DNA of 64,000 nt from RUG12461 sp045657665. GTDB lineage: Bacteria; Bacillota; Clostridia; Lachnospirales; Lachnospiraceae. The notes under the pieces are model-generated. The model did not search any database. It was not told the origin of the DNA and worked only from the letters and a program-made list of their open reading frames with translations. Shown one piece after another: positions 50,802-59,037 of this stretch (position 1 is the first letter of the stretch; each line of letters opens with the position of its first letter). The position numbers and the translations under genes are program-made. The stretch lies in the NCBI GenBank assembly GCA_045657665.1, contig JAZOTN010000022.1, forward strand, positions 1 through 64,000, in the 5' to 3' direction.

Positions 50802-52124
50802 CTATTTTCTGGTATTTCTTTCGTTAAATTCTTTTACAAGATTTGCCCGATAGGCCATGCTGTCTTTGTTGGCATTGGATTTGGTCTCCATTGCCTTATT
50901 CAGAGCATCTTCCTTCTCCTTATCGGTAAGCAGGGACTGGAATCCGACAGCCGTTTTGGTACGAAGAGCAGCATTGCTCCGGATCTGATTTTCATAGATC
51001 CCCATTTTTTCCCGCTTCTTTTTTGCTTTTTCCTGATTTTTTGCAATGATATCATCGAGATCCAGTTTATCAAGCTTTTTATTGATAAACAGTGTCTGTA
51101 CGGTACGCACCAACGCACTACCGATCCAGTAAACACCAAGACCTACAGGAACCGTAAAGCAGATGACAAAGGACATCAGCGGCATAAGAAGATTCATGGT
51201 CTTCATCTGTGCACCCATAGACTGATTACCGGTCATATTTGCCTTCGGCATCACTTTTATGGAAAGAACCTGTGAAAGGTACGAAAATACCGGGATCAAA
51301 AGCGCCAGAAACGCAAACCCGAAAAGAGCTGAAGCGCCGGTATGGTTCTGTACCGCAGTAAACCATCTGCTGATATAATCCCAGGGAGTATAAGAAATAT
51401 TAAGTCCCAGGAAATTATTAACATGAGAAACTGCCGCCTGCACCTGATCCGCATTGGTCAGAGACGGGAAATAGGCGGCACTTGTCAGCGTCTGCCATCC
51501 TTCGTTTGTCAGTTTATAAAGGACATCTACGATATAATTCTGTACTGCTGACATATCCGTCAGCGTAAAATCCGTACGCAACGTCGCAAGATATTTAAAC
51601 TGCGAAACAAAATCCGTCATCTTCTGCTGAAAACCGGGTGTCTGCATGATCTGATCCGTAATGGAAGTACCGGATGGCAGCGTAAAGATTTCCTTAACGG
51701 AATTGATGTATGCCGGAACATTGTAAAACACGCGGTAAAGAGCAAACAGGATCGGCATCTGAATGATAAACTGAAGACAGCTGCCGCTGGGAGAAACACC
51801 GTATTTCTGATAGATCGCCTGTGTTTCCTGCTGCATTTTCTGCATGGATTCCTGGTCTTTTTTTCCGCCGTATTTCTTCTGAATCTCCTGCAGTTCCGGA
51901 TTCATTTTCTGTGAAAGGCGTGAGAATTTTTGTTGTTTATATGTCAGAGGATATAAACAGGTATAGATGATAATAGTCAGAACAATGATAGAAATACCGA
52001 CGTTTTCAATCCTTCCTCCCGAGATCAGCACAAAAAAATCATAAATGCCGCTGAGGATAAAACCGAGCACTCTTGCGATCGGTCCTAAGATCGCGCCGGA
52101 ATATTTCGTTAACAGAATATCCAA
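50802..52124 (-). CDS. yidC: Membrane protein insertase YidC/Oxa1
   Basis: 440 residues from a TTG start at 52124 with GGAGGG 6 bases upstream. Five helices in the Oxa1 fold: SIIVLTIIIYTCLYPLTY, the cytoplasmic hairpin (QKMNPELQEIQKKYGGK), FIIQMPILFALYRVFYNV, and two late helices. A long periplasmic-type loop (about residues 170-260) and a basic C-terminal tail that may contact ribosomes. No lipobox is seen at the N-terminus. Confidence 0.95.
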   Translation of the reverse strand: MDILLTKYSGAILGPIARVLGFILSGIYDFFVLISGGRIENVGISIIVLTIIIYTCLYPLTYKQQKFSRLSQKMNPELQEIQKKYGGKKDQESMQKMQQETQAIYQKYGVSPSGSCLQFIIQMPILFALYRVFYNVPAYINSVKEIFTLPSGTSITDQIMQTPGFQQKMTDFVSQFKYLATLRTDFTLTDMSAVQNYIVDVLYKLTNEGWQTLTSAAYFPSLTNADQVQAAVSHVNNFLGLNISYTPWDYISRWFTAVQNHTGASALFGFAFLALLIPVFSYLSQVLSIKVMPKANMTGNQSMGAQMKTMNLLMPLMSFVICFTVPVGLGVYWIGSALVRTVQTLFINKKLDKLDLDDIIAKNQEKAKKKREKMGIYENQIRSNAALRTKTAVGFQSLLTDKEKEDALNKAMETKSNANKDSMAYRANLVKEFNERNTRK

Positions 52125-52141
52125 AAGGTTCCCTCCTTTGT

Positions 52142-52351
52142 TCAGGGAACAGGATCAAAGCCTCCCTTTGAAAAAGGATTACACCGGAGGATTCTCCATG
52201 TTGCAAGAGCTCCTCCCTTCAAAGCGCCGTATTTTTCCACAGCAAGAAGCCCGTACTCCGAACAAGACGGGCAATAAGGACACTTTGTCGATTTCATTGG
52301 AGAAATATATTTACGATACCCCTTTATAATAAGAAGTAAAAGCTTTTTCAT
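52142..52351 (-). CDS. yidD: Membrane protein insertion efficiency factor YidD
   Basis: 69 residues. Family motif KYISPMKSTKCPYCPSCSEY, then AVEKYGALKGG and ILRCNPFSKGGFDPVP, with three conserved Cys. Fits between rnpA and yidC as in most Firmicutes. Confidence 0.96.
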   Translation of the reverse strand: MKKLLLLIIKGYRKYISPMKSTKCPYCPSCSEYGLLAVEKYGALKGGALATWRILRCNPFSKGGFDPVP

Positions 52352-52375
52352 CCTGTTTCCGATTTGTTTTCTTTC

Positions 52376-52708
52376 CTAAATTAAATGATGAAGACCCGCA
52401 AGATGCATCAGTGCACTCTCTATCTGATGATAGTCTGCGTTCTTTGCAATCACTCTTGCGACGACTACAATGTCAAAGCGATTCTTTAACATTTCTTCGG
52501 ATAGCCGCACATTCTCCCGGATCAACCGGGCCAGATGATGCCTTTTAACGCTGTTTCCAACTTTTTTGCTTACTGAAATACCAAGTCTTAGTCCCGGTTC
52601 CTGATTCGGAAGCGCATACATAACAAGGAGTTTATTTGCAAAAGACCTTCCATTTCGATAGACGTTTTCAAATTCTGTGTTATTTTTCAGAGATACCGGA
52701 TTTTTCAT
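52376..52708 (-). CDS. rnpA: Ribonuclease P protein component
   Basis: 110 residues. Family signature GISVSKKVGNSVKRHHLARLIRE, plus FDIVVVAR. It binds RNase P RNA and helps mature tRNA 5-prime ends. Weak SD (CAGGA close to the ATG). Separated from rpmH by a hairpin. Confidence 0.96.
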   Translation of the reverse strand: MKNPVSLKNNTEFENVYRNGRSFANKLLVMYALPNQEPGLRLGISVSKKVGNSVKRHHLARLIRENVRLSEEMLKNRFDIVVVARVIAKNADYHQIESALMHLAGLHHLI

Positions 52709-52728
52709 TCCTGTTTCTTAAGAAGAAA

Positions 52729-52746
52729 GACCACAAAACTGTGGTC
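52729..52746 (-). terminator. Attenuator-like hairpin between rpmH and rnpA
   Basis: Perfect 7-bp stem GACCACA (52729-52735) with TGTGGTC (52740-52746), overlapping the last base of the rpmH stop codon and followed on the minus strand by TTTCTTCTT. Probably lowers readthrough so that L34 is made in excess of RnpA. Confidence 0.65.
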
Positions 52747-52880
52747 TAAGCGGATAATTGCTTTCTTCCTTTTAATCTTCTGGCAGCCAAAACCTTTCTT
52801 CCGCCCTTTGTACTCATTCTTTTCCGGAAGCCGTGAACTTTGGCTCTCTGCCGTTTCTTCGGCTGAAATGTCATTTTCAT
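52746..52880 (-). CDS. rpmH: 50S ribosomal protein L34
   Basis: 44 residues, ATG at 52880 with GGAGG 9 bases upstream. The sequence MKMTFQPKKRQRAKVHGFRK, then RMSTKGGRKVLAARRLKGRK, is unmistakable L34. First gene of the operon leading to rnpA, yidD, yidC, jag, mnmE, mnmG and rsmG. Confidence 0.97.
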   Translation of the reverse strand: MKMTFQPKKRQRAKVHGFRKRMSTKGGRKVLAARRLKGRKQLSA

Positions 52881-52920
52881 TAAATATCACCTCCTAACGG
52901 GTTAAAAGAACATCGATCAA

Positions 52921-52948
52921 ATTGTATCACAAAATGTTTAAAAGTCAA
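52921..52948 (-). promoter_or_regulatory. Promoter of the rpmH operon
   Basis: Minus-strand TTGACT (52943-52948), 16-base spacer, TACAAT (52921-52926) with TGA before the -10; about 40 bases before the rpmH start. Confidence 0.75.
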
Positions 52949-52949
52949 G

Positions 52950-53110
52950 AAAAATCGTATATTCACAAGGTTATATTTACTTATAAGATGTGGATAAGTT
53001 TATAACTATTGTGGATAACTGTTCATAAGGCAGTACTTTATCTACAATCCCTTAAAATCATTGTAAAAAAACCTATAATATAGTAGAATAATATAGTATG
53101 CGGATAACTT
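52950..53110. other. Replication origin (oriC), rpmH-dnaA region
   Basis: DnaA boxes: TGTGGATAA at 52989-52997 and 53010-53018 (reverse of the perfect TTATCCACA), and TTATCTACA at 53038-53046. An AT-rich stretch (53050-53100, TATAATATAGTAGAATAATATAG) follows and would be the unwinding element, with TAG/AAT triplets resembling a DnaA-trio. Gene order rpmH-oriC-dnaA is the standard Firmicutes arrangement. Confidence 0.85.
53061..53089 (+). promoter_or_regulatory. Predicted dnaA promoter
   Basis: TTGTAA (53061-53066), 17-base spacer, TAGAAT (53084-53089), about 50 bases before dnaA and overlapping the AT-rich origin segment, so DnaA binding could autoregulate it. Confidence 0.55.
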
Positions 53111-53140
53111 TGCATATTAGACATTCCGGAGACAGTTAGA

Positions 53141-54499
53141 ATGGACGAAATCCTAGAGCAATGGGGTCATATCCTTGAAATCATAAGGGACGAGTACGAT
53201 ATCACGAATGTGGCCTTTGATACGTTTTTAAAGCCTCTCAAGGTGCATAGCGTTGAAAACGATACGATCTACCTTTTGGTTCCCTCAGAAGAGATCGGTA
53301 TCAGCTATATCCGTAAAAAATATTATATTCCGATCAAGGTTTCCGTAGCGGAAGTTCTTAATAAAGAATACGAAATAGAATTCATATTTGAAAAAAACGC
53401 TCCGAAAAAATCTCTGTCGGATATCAACAAGATCACACAAATGAATCACAGTGCAAATCAGGATCCTTCCAATCTGAATCCTAATTACACATTTGATACA
53501 TTTGTAGTCGGCAGTAACAGCCGGATGGCAGTAGCTGCTGCTCTCCGTGTTTCGGAATCTCCCGGAGAAATTTACAATCCTCTCTTTATTTACGGAGGTG
53601 TAGGACTCGGAAAAACTCATTTGATGCATTCCATCGGACATCAGATCCTGGAGCAGAATCCATACAGCAATATTCTTTACGTTACTTCGGAAGAATTTAC
53701 AAATGAAGTGATCGAATCCGTCCGAAGCGGTAATGCGGCTTCCATGACAAAACTTCGTGAAAAATACCGGAATGTGGATGTTCTTATGATCGATGATATC
53801 CAGTTTATCATTGGAAAAGAAACCACACAGGAAGAGTTTTTCCATACATTCAATGCTCTCCAGCAAAAACGAAAAGCGATCATCATTACATCAGATAAGC
53901 CTCCGAAAGAAATGGAGACTCTGGAAGAAAGGTTCCGCTCCCGTTTTGAAATGGGTCTGATGACGGATATTTCCTCACCGGATTATGAAACACGAATGGC
54001 AATTCTCCGCAAAAAAGCGGAAAATGATCATTTTAATGTGGATAACGAGGTAATGGATTATATTGCAACCAATATCAAATCCAATATCCGTGAACTGGAA
54101 GGAGCTTTGAATACGCTTCTCTTCCTATATAATATGGAACATCGCAATATCACGATTGAGGTTGCGAAAAAAGAACTTCAGAACATCATCAATCCGGATG
54201 AAAAGAAGATCATCACTTCAGATCTTATCATTGACGTGGTCTGTGATCATTTTGGTATCACAAGAGACATGATGTTATCGAAATCCCGCAGCAATGATAT
54301 TGCCAAACCCCGTCAGATCGTGATGTATCTTTGCAAGACCATGACAAATCTTTCTCTGGATACGATCGGATCCCATCTCGGAGGAAGAGACCATGCCACG
54401 GTTATTCACGGCGTTCGTACCATGACGGAACGCTATACAAATGACGAAGAAACAAAAAATACGATTGATACGATCCGCAAAAAGATCAATCCTAATTAA
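53141..54499 (+). CDS. dnaA: Chromosomal replication initiator DnaA
   Basis: 452 residues. Domain I at the N-terminus, a short linker (about residues 85-112), AAA+ domain with Walker A GGVGLGKT (152-159) and Walker B VLMIDDIQF, sensor motifs, and domain IV with the DnaA signature GGRDHATVIHG. SD CGGAGA. It unwinds oriC directly upstream. Confidence 0.98.
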   Translation: MDEILEQWGHILEIIRDEYDITNVAFDTFLKPLKVHSVENDTIYLLVPSEEIGISYIRKKYYIPIKVSVAEVLNKEYEIEFIFEKNAPKKSLSDINKITQMNHSANQDPSNLNPNYTFDTFVVGSNSRMAVAAALRVSESPGEIYNPLFIYGGVGLGKTHLMHSIGHQILEQNPYSNILYVTSEEFTNEVIESVRSGNAASMTKLREKYRNVDVLMIDDIQFIIGKETTQEEFFHTFNALQQKRKAIIITSDKPPKEMETLEERFRSRFEMGLMTDISSPDYETRMAILRKKAENDHFNVDNEVMDYIATNIKSNIRELEGALNTLLFLYNMEHRNITIEVAKKELQNIINPDEKKIITSDLIIDVVCDHFGITRDMMLSKSRSNDIAKPRQIVMYLCKTMTNLSLDTIGSHLGGRDHATVIHGVRTMTERYTNDEETKNTIDTIRKKINPN

Positions 54500-54711
54500 A
54501 AGACAAATAAAGTTAAAGGAAGAAGAGTATCTTTTATTCACTTTCTTCCACAAGCCATAAAGAGAAATTTCCCGTTGTTATAAAGATTAAATTTTTCAAA
54601 AAAGAAACGTCTTTATCGGGAAAAAAGTACTTATACACATATCAACGGCCTATAATAAGATTAATTATAAATTCTTTACTATTATATATAGAGAGAAAGG
54701 AGCTCTTTCAC
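54500..54711. other. dnaA-dnaN intergenic region with a DnaA box
   Basis: AT-rich. One DnaA-box-like TTATACACA at 54631-54639, and a TATAAT (54651-54656) that may be the -10 of a dnaN promoter without a clear -35. Some Firmicutes origins are bipartite across dnaA; one box here is only weak support for that. Confidence 0.5.
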
Positions 54712-55821
54712 ATGAAAATCATCTGTTCAAAAGCAAGCCTTTTCAACGGAGTCGCTGCAGTATCAAAAGCTGTACCACAAAGGACAACCATGGCGATCCT
54801 GGAATGCATCCTTATTGATGCATCTGCGGATAAGATCAAACTTACAGCCAATGATACGGAACTCGGTATTGAAACGGTAGTAGAAGGAACGATCGAAGAA
54901 AGAGGTATCATCGCACTGGATGCAAAGATCTTTTCGGAGATCGTCAGAAAGCTTCCGGACAGTGAAGTAACGATTGAGACAGGTGATGCTTTTAAAACAA
55001 TGATCACTTGTGAAAAAGCGAAATTCAATATCATCGGAAAATCAGGAGAAGATTTTTCACCAATTCCTTATATCGAAAAAACGAATGGAATCTCTGTTTC
55101 ACAGTTTACCTTAAAGGAAGTGATCAGACAAACGATCTTTTCCATTGCGGATAATGACAATAATAAACTGATGACCGGTGAATTGTTTGAGATCAATGAA
55201 AACATCCTTCGTGTGGTTTCACTTGACGGACACCGTATTTCGATCCGGAAGATAGAGCTTTCAAAGAGCTATGAAAACCGTAAAGTGATCGTTCCCGGAA
55301 AAACGCTTCAGGAGATCAGTAAGATCATTCCGGGTGAAGCAGATAAAAATGTGGATATCTTCCTTGATAAAAATCATATCATGTTCGTATTTAATGAAAC
55401 GATCGTGGTTTCCAGACTGATTGAGGGAGAGTACTTTAAGATCGACCAGATGCTTTCTTCGGATTATGAAACAAAAATCAAGATCAGTAAGAGAGAGCTT
55501 CTGGAATGTATTGATCGTGCGACGCTTCTGGTGAAAGAAGGGGATAAAAAGCCGATTATCATGGAGATTGGTGATACGGTGATGAATCTTCGAATCAATT
55601 CGTTTATCGGATCCATGGATGAAGAGATCGATATTTCGAAAGAAGGAAAAGATATCAAGATTGCTTTCAATCCAAAGTTCTTTATAGATGCGCTTCGCGT
55701 GATCGATGATGAAGAAATATCTCTTTATATGGTCAATCCGAAAGCGCCCTGTTTTATCAAAGATGATCAGGAATCCTTTATTTATCTGATCCTTCCGGTA
55801 AATTTCAATAATGCGGGATAA
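54712..55821 (+). CDS. dnaN: DNA polymerase III beta subunit (sliding clamp)
   Basis: 369 residues, SD AAAGGAG. Three clamp domains; typical start MKIICSKASLFNGVAAVSKA, internal LDGHRISIRK and the C-terminal YLILPVNF. It tethers polymerase to DNA and is a hub for repair proteins. Confidence 0.97.
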   Translation: MKIICSKASLFNGVAAVSKAVPQRTTMAILECILIDASADKIKLTANDTELGIETVVEGTIEERGIIALDAKIFSEIVRKLPDSEVTIETGDAFKTMITCEKAKFNIIGKSGEDFSPIPYIEKTNGISVSQFTLKEVIRQTIFSIADNDNNKLMTGELFEINENILRVVSLDGHRISIRKIELSKSYENRKVIVPGKTLQEISKIIPGEADKNVDIFLDKNHIMFVFNETIVVSRLIEGEYFKIDQMLSSDYETKIKISKRELLECIDRATLLVKEGDKKPIIMEIGDTVMNLRINSFIGSMDEEIDISKEGKDIKIAFNPKFFIDALRVIDDEEISLYMVNPKAPCFIKDDQESFIYLILPVNFNNAG

Positions 55822-55822
55822 T

Positions 55823-56038
55823 ATGGAAAACGTATTTATAAGAGATGATTTTATAAAGCTCGGCCAGGCAATGAAACTTTGCGGGGCTGCCGGCAGTGGA
55901 TCGGAAGCAAAGGCTTTTATTGAAAACGGTGATGTAAAGGTAAACGGAGAGATTTGTACAGAACGAGGAAGAAAACTAAAGCCAGGCGATCAGTTTTCTT
56001 ATTCCGAACATGATTATCAGATCCATAGAACTTCATGA
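55823..56038 (+). CDS. S4-domain RNA-binding protein (YaaA/RlbA-like)
   Basis: 71 residues from the ATG at 55823, 1 base after dnaN; an in-frame ATG at 55811 overlaps dnaN and is an alternative. S4 fold: FIRDDFIKLGQAMKL, then GSEAKAFIENGDVKVNG and RGRKLKPGDQF. Conserved between dnaN and recF in Firmicutes; its role is unclear, perhaps ribosome-linked. It overlaps recF by 29 bases. Confidence 0.92.
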   Translation: MENVFIRDDFIKLGQAMKLCGAAGSGSEAKAFIENGDVKVNGEICTERGRKLKPGDQFSYSEHDYQIHRTS

Positions 56039-57107
56039 CTATCGTAATTATGAAGATCTTAAAATAGAATTTCAGGAAGGAACCAATATTCTTTACGGAG
56101 ATAATGCCCAGGGTAAAACGAATATCCTGGAAGCGGCATTTCTCAGCGGAACCACCAAATCCCATAAAGGAAGCAAAGACCGGGAAATCATTCGTTTTGA
56201 AAAAGCAGAATCACATATTCGTACGATTGTAGAAAAGGGTAACAGTGAATACCGTATCGATCTTCATCTGAAAAGAAGGGAATCCAAGGGTATTGCCATT
56301 AACGGTGTGCCGATCAAAAAAGCAAGCGAGCTTTTCGGGTTCTTAAACATCATCTTTTTTTCCCCGGAGGATCTTAATATTATAAAAAACGGCCCTGCAG
56401 AAAGAAGACATTTCCTGGATGCAGAGATCTGTCAGCTTGATAAGATATACCTGTCCGATCTGACCAGATATAATAAGACACTTGCCCAGAGAAACCGTCT
56501 TCTTAAAGAAATTGAAGGAAACAGGGATCTTTTGTCTACACTTTCCATATGGAATACCCAGCTTCTACAGTATGGGAAAAGGATCATCCGGCGAAGAAAA
56601 GAATTTATTGGGCAGCTGAATGATATCGTTGGTTCTATTCACGAAAAGCTGACCGGTCAAAAAGAACATCTGATCCTGAAATACGAACCGGATACAAGAG
56701 AAGAAGATTTTGAGATGGATCTTCTTTCGGCAGAACAAAGAGACTTAAGACAACTTTCCACAACTGTCGGTCCTCATCGCGATGACCTGTTGTTTCAGAT
56801 AAACGATATTGATATACGTCGTTTTGGATCACAAGGACAACAAAGAACGTCTGCATTGTCGCTAAAACTGGCAGAGATCGAACTGGTGAAAAAAACGATC
56901 CATGAAGCGCCGGTACTGCTCCTTGATGACGTTCTGTCAGAGCTGGATCAAAACAGACAGAATTTTCTTTTAAAAAGTATCGGAGATATACAAACGATCA
57001 TTACCTGTACCGGAATAGAAGACTTTGTTAAAAACCGTTTTCGGATAGACAGAGTTTTCATTGTAAAAGAAGGGACAGTGGAAATCATGAATGGAGAAGA
57101 CTTATGA
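56010..57107 (+). CDS. recF: DNA replication and repair protein RecF
   Basis: 365 residues. Walker A GDNAQGKTNILEA, RecF signature, and the C-terminal LLLDDVLSELD (Walker B and D-loop). It helps load RecA at gaps. The start lies inside the S4 gene and the end overlaps gyrB by 4 bases, showing tight coupling. Confidence 0.97.
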   Translation: MIIRSIELHDYRNYEDLKIEFQEGTNILYGDNAQGKTNILEAAFLSGTTKSHKGSKDREIIRFEKAESHIRTIVEKGNSEYRIDLHLKRRESKGIAINGVPIKKASELFGFLNIIFFSPEDLNIIKNGPAERRHFLDAEICQLDKIYLSDLTRYNKTLAQRNRLLKEIEGNRDLLSTLSIWNTQLLQYGKRIIRRRKEFIGQLNDIVGSIHEKLTGQKEHLILKYEPDTREEDFEMDLLSAEQRDLRQLSTTVGPHRDDLLFQINDIDIRRFGSQGQQRTSALSLKLAEIELVKKTIHEAPVLLLDDVLSELDQNRQNFLLKSIGDIQTIITCTGIEDFVKNRFRIDRVFIVKEGTVEIMNGEDL

Positions 57108-59026
57108 GTAACGTTACTTCAGAATACGGCGGAGATCAGATCCAGGTCCTGGAAGGACTGGAAGCAGTCAGAAAACGTCCCGGAATGTACATCGGAAGCA
57201 CATCCAGCAGGGGACTTCATCATCTTGTCTATGAGATCGTCGACAATGCAGTGGATGAAGCGCTTGCCGGTTTTTGTAAGAATATCGATGTGTCCATCAA
57301 TCCAGACAACAGTATTACGGTCGTTGATGACGGACGTGGTATTCCGGTGGATATCAACCATAAAACCGGACGTCCTGCCGCAGAAGTAGTTTTTACCGTT
57401 CTTCATGCCGGCGGAAAATTCGGCGGAGGAGGATACAAAGTATCCGGCGGTCTTCACGGTGTCGGTGCTTCTGTTGTAAATGCCCTTTCCAACTGGCTTG
57501 AGGTTTCCATACGTCGGGATGGTAAGGTTTATGAACAGCGCTATGAAAAAGGAAAAACAGTCAGCGACCTTAAGATGACAGGAACCTGTGATCCGGCAGA
57601 TAACGGCACAACAGTTCATTTTTTGCCGGATGATACGATCTTTGAAGAGACGGTATTTGAATATCCGACCTTAAAACAGCGTCTTAGAGAGACTGCGTTT
57701 CTTACAAAAGGACTGCGTATTGTATTAAATGATAAAAGAGAAGATCCTGTTCACAGTCATTCCTTTCATTATGAAGGCGGCATCAAACAGTTTGTGGAAT
57801 ATTTGAATCGCGGAAAAACGGCCCTTTATGACAATATCATCTATTGTGAAGGGCAGGTAAACAAGGTGTATGTGGAAGTCGCCATGCAGCATAATGACTC
57901 CTACAATGATTCCACGTTCAGTTTTGTAAATAATATCACTACCCCGGAAGGCGGTACACATCTGACAGGTTTTCGGAATGCCCTGACGAAAACCTTTAAT
58001 GATTACGCAAAAGCAAATAAGATCTTAAAAGATACAGAAGCACTGACCGGTGATGATATCCGTGAGGGTCTGACCGCGATCATCAGTGTGAAGATCGAAG
58101 AACCCCAGTTTGAAGGACAAACGAAACAAAAACTCGGAAACAGTGAAGCAAGGGGAGCTGTGGAAAATGTTGTCAGTCAGCAGCTGACGTATTTTCTGGA
58201 ACAGAATCCCTCTGTTGCGAAAACAATCTGTGAAAAAGCATTACTTGCACAGCGTGCAAGAGAAGCGGCCAGAAAGGCAAGGGATCTGACAAGGAGAAAA
58301 ACAGCTCTTGAGGGAGGATCTCTTCCTGGAAAACTGGCGGACTGCTCTGACAAGGACCCGAAAAACTGCGAGATTTTTATCGTGGAGGGAGATTCCGCAG
58401 GAGGTTCCGCGAAAACCGCAAGGAGCCGCGCAACTCAGGCGATCCTGCCTCTTCGCGGAAAGATTTTGAATGTCGAAAAAGCAAGACTTGACCGGATATA
58501 CGACAACGCAGAGATCAAGGCTATGATCACAGCGTTTGGAACCGGCATTCATGATGATTTTGATATCGAAAAGCTCCGTTATCACAAGATCATCATCATG
58601 ACGGATGCGGATGTGGACGGTGCACATATCGCTACACTGATGCTGACGTTTCTTTACCGTTTTATGCCGGATCTTATAAAAGGCGGATATGTATATCTTG
58701 CGACCCCGCCTCTTTATAAGCTCGAAAAGAATAAGAAAGTCTGGTATGCCTACAGCGATGAGGAATTGAATAAGATCCTGACAGAAGTCGGACGAGACAA
58801 CAATAACAAGATCCAGCGGTATAAAGGTCTTGGAGAAATGGATGCGGAACAGCTCTGGGAAACCACTATGGATCCGGAAAAACGCATCTTAAAACGCGTC
58901 ATCATTGATGAAGAAAGTGCATCGGAGATCGATGTGACCTTCACGACCCTGATGGGTGACAAAGTAGAGCCGCGGCGTGAATTTATCGAAGAGAACGCCA
59001 GATACGTGCAGAATCTGGATATTTAA
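57104..59026 (+). CDS. gyrB: DNA gyrase subunit B
   Basis: 640 residues. GHKL ATPase domain (LEAVRKRPGMYIGST, EIVDNAVDEA, DDGRGIPV, GGLHGVGASVVNALS), transducer, and TOPRIM with EGDSAGGSAK and DADVDGAHI. The C-terminal IQRYKGLGEMDAEQLW is typical of GyrB. Start overlaps recF (ATGA). Confidence 0.98.
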   Translation: MSNVTSEYGGDQIQVLEGLEAVRKRPGMYIGSTSSRGLHHLVYEIVDNAVDEALAGFCKNIDVSINPDNSITVVDDGRGIPVDINHKTGRPAAEVVFTVLHAGGKFGGGGYKVSGGLHGVGASVVNALSNWLEVSIRRDGKVYEQRYEKGKTVSDLKMTGTCDPADNGTTVHFLPDDTIFEETVFEYPTLKQRLRETAFLTKGLRIVLNDKREDPVHSHSFHYEGGIKQFVEYLNRGKTALYDNIIYCEGQVNKVYVEVAMQHNDSYNDSTFSFVNNITTPEGGTHLTGFRNALTKTFNDYAKANKILKDTEALTGDDIREGLTAIISVKIEEPQFEGQTKQKLGNSEARGAVENVVSQQLTYFLEQNPSVAKTICEKALLAQRAREAARKARDLTRRKTALEGGSLPGKLADCSDKDPKNCEIFIVEGDSAGGSAKTARSRATQAILPLRGKILNVEKARLDRIYDNAEIKAMITAFGTGIHDDFDIEKLRYHKIIIMTDADVDGAHIATLMLTFLYRFMPDLIKGGYVYLATPPLYKLEKNKKVWYAYSDEELNKILTEVGRDNNNKIQRYKGLGEMDAEQLWETTMDPEKRILKRVIIDEESASEIDVTFTTLMGDKVEPRREFIEENARYVQNLDI

Positions 59027-59037
59027 GGAGTTAGCGA

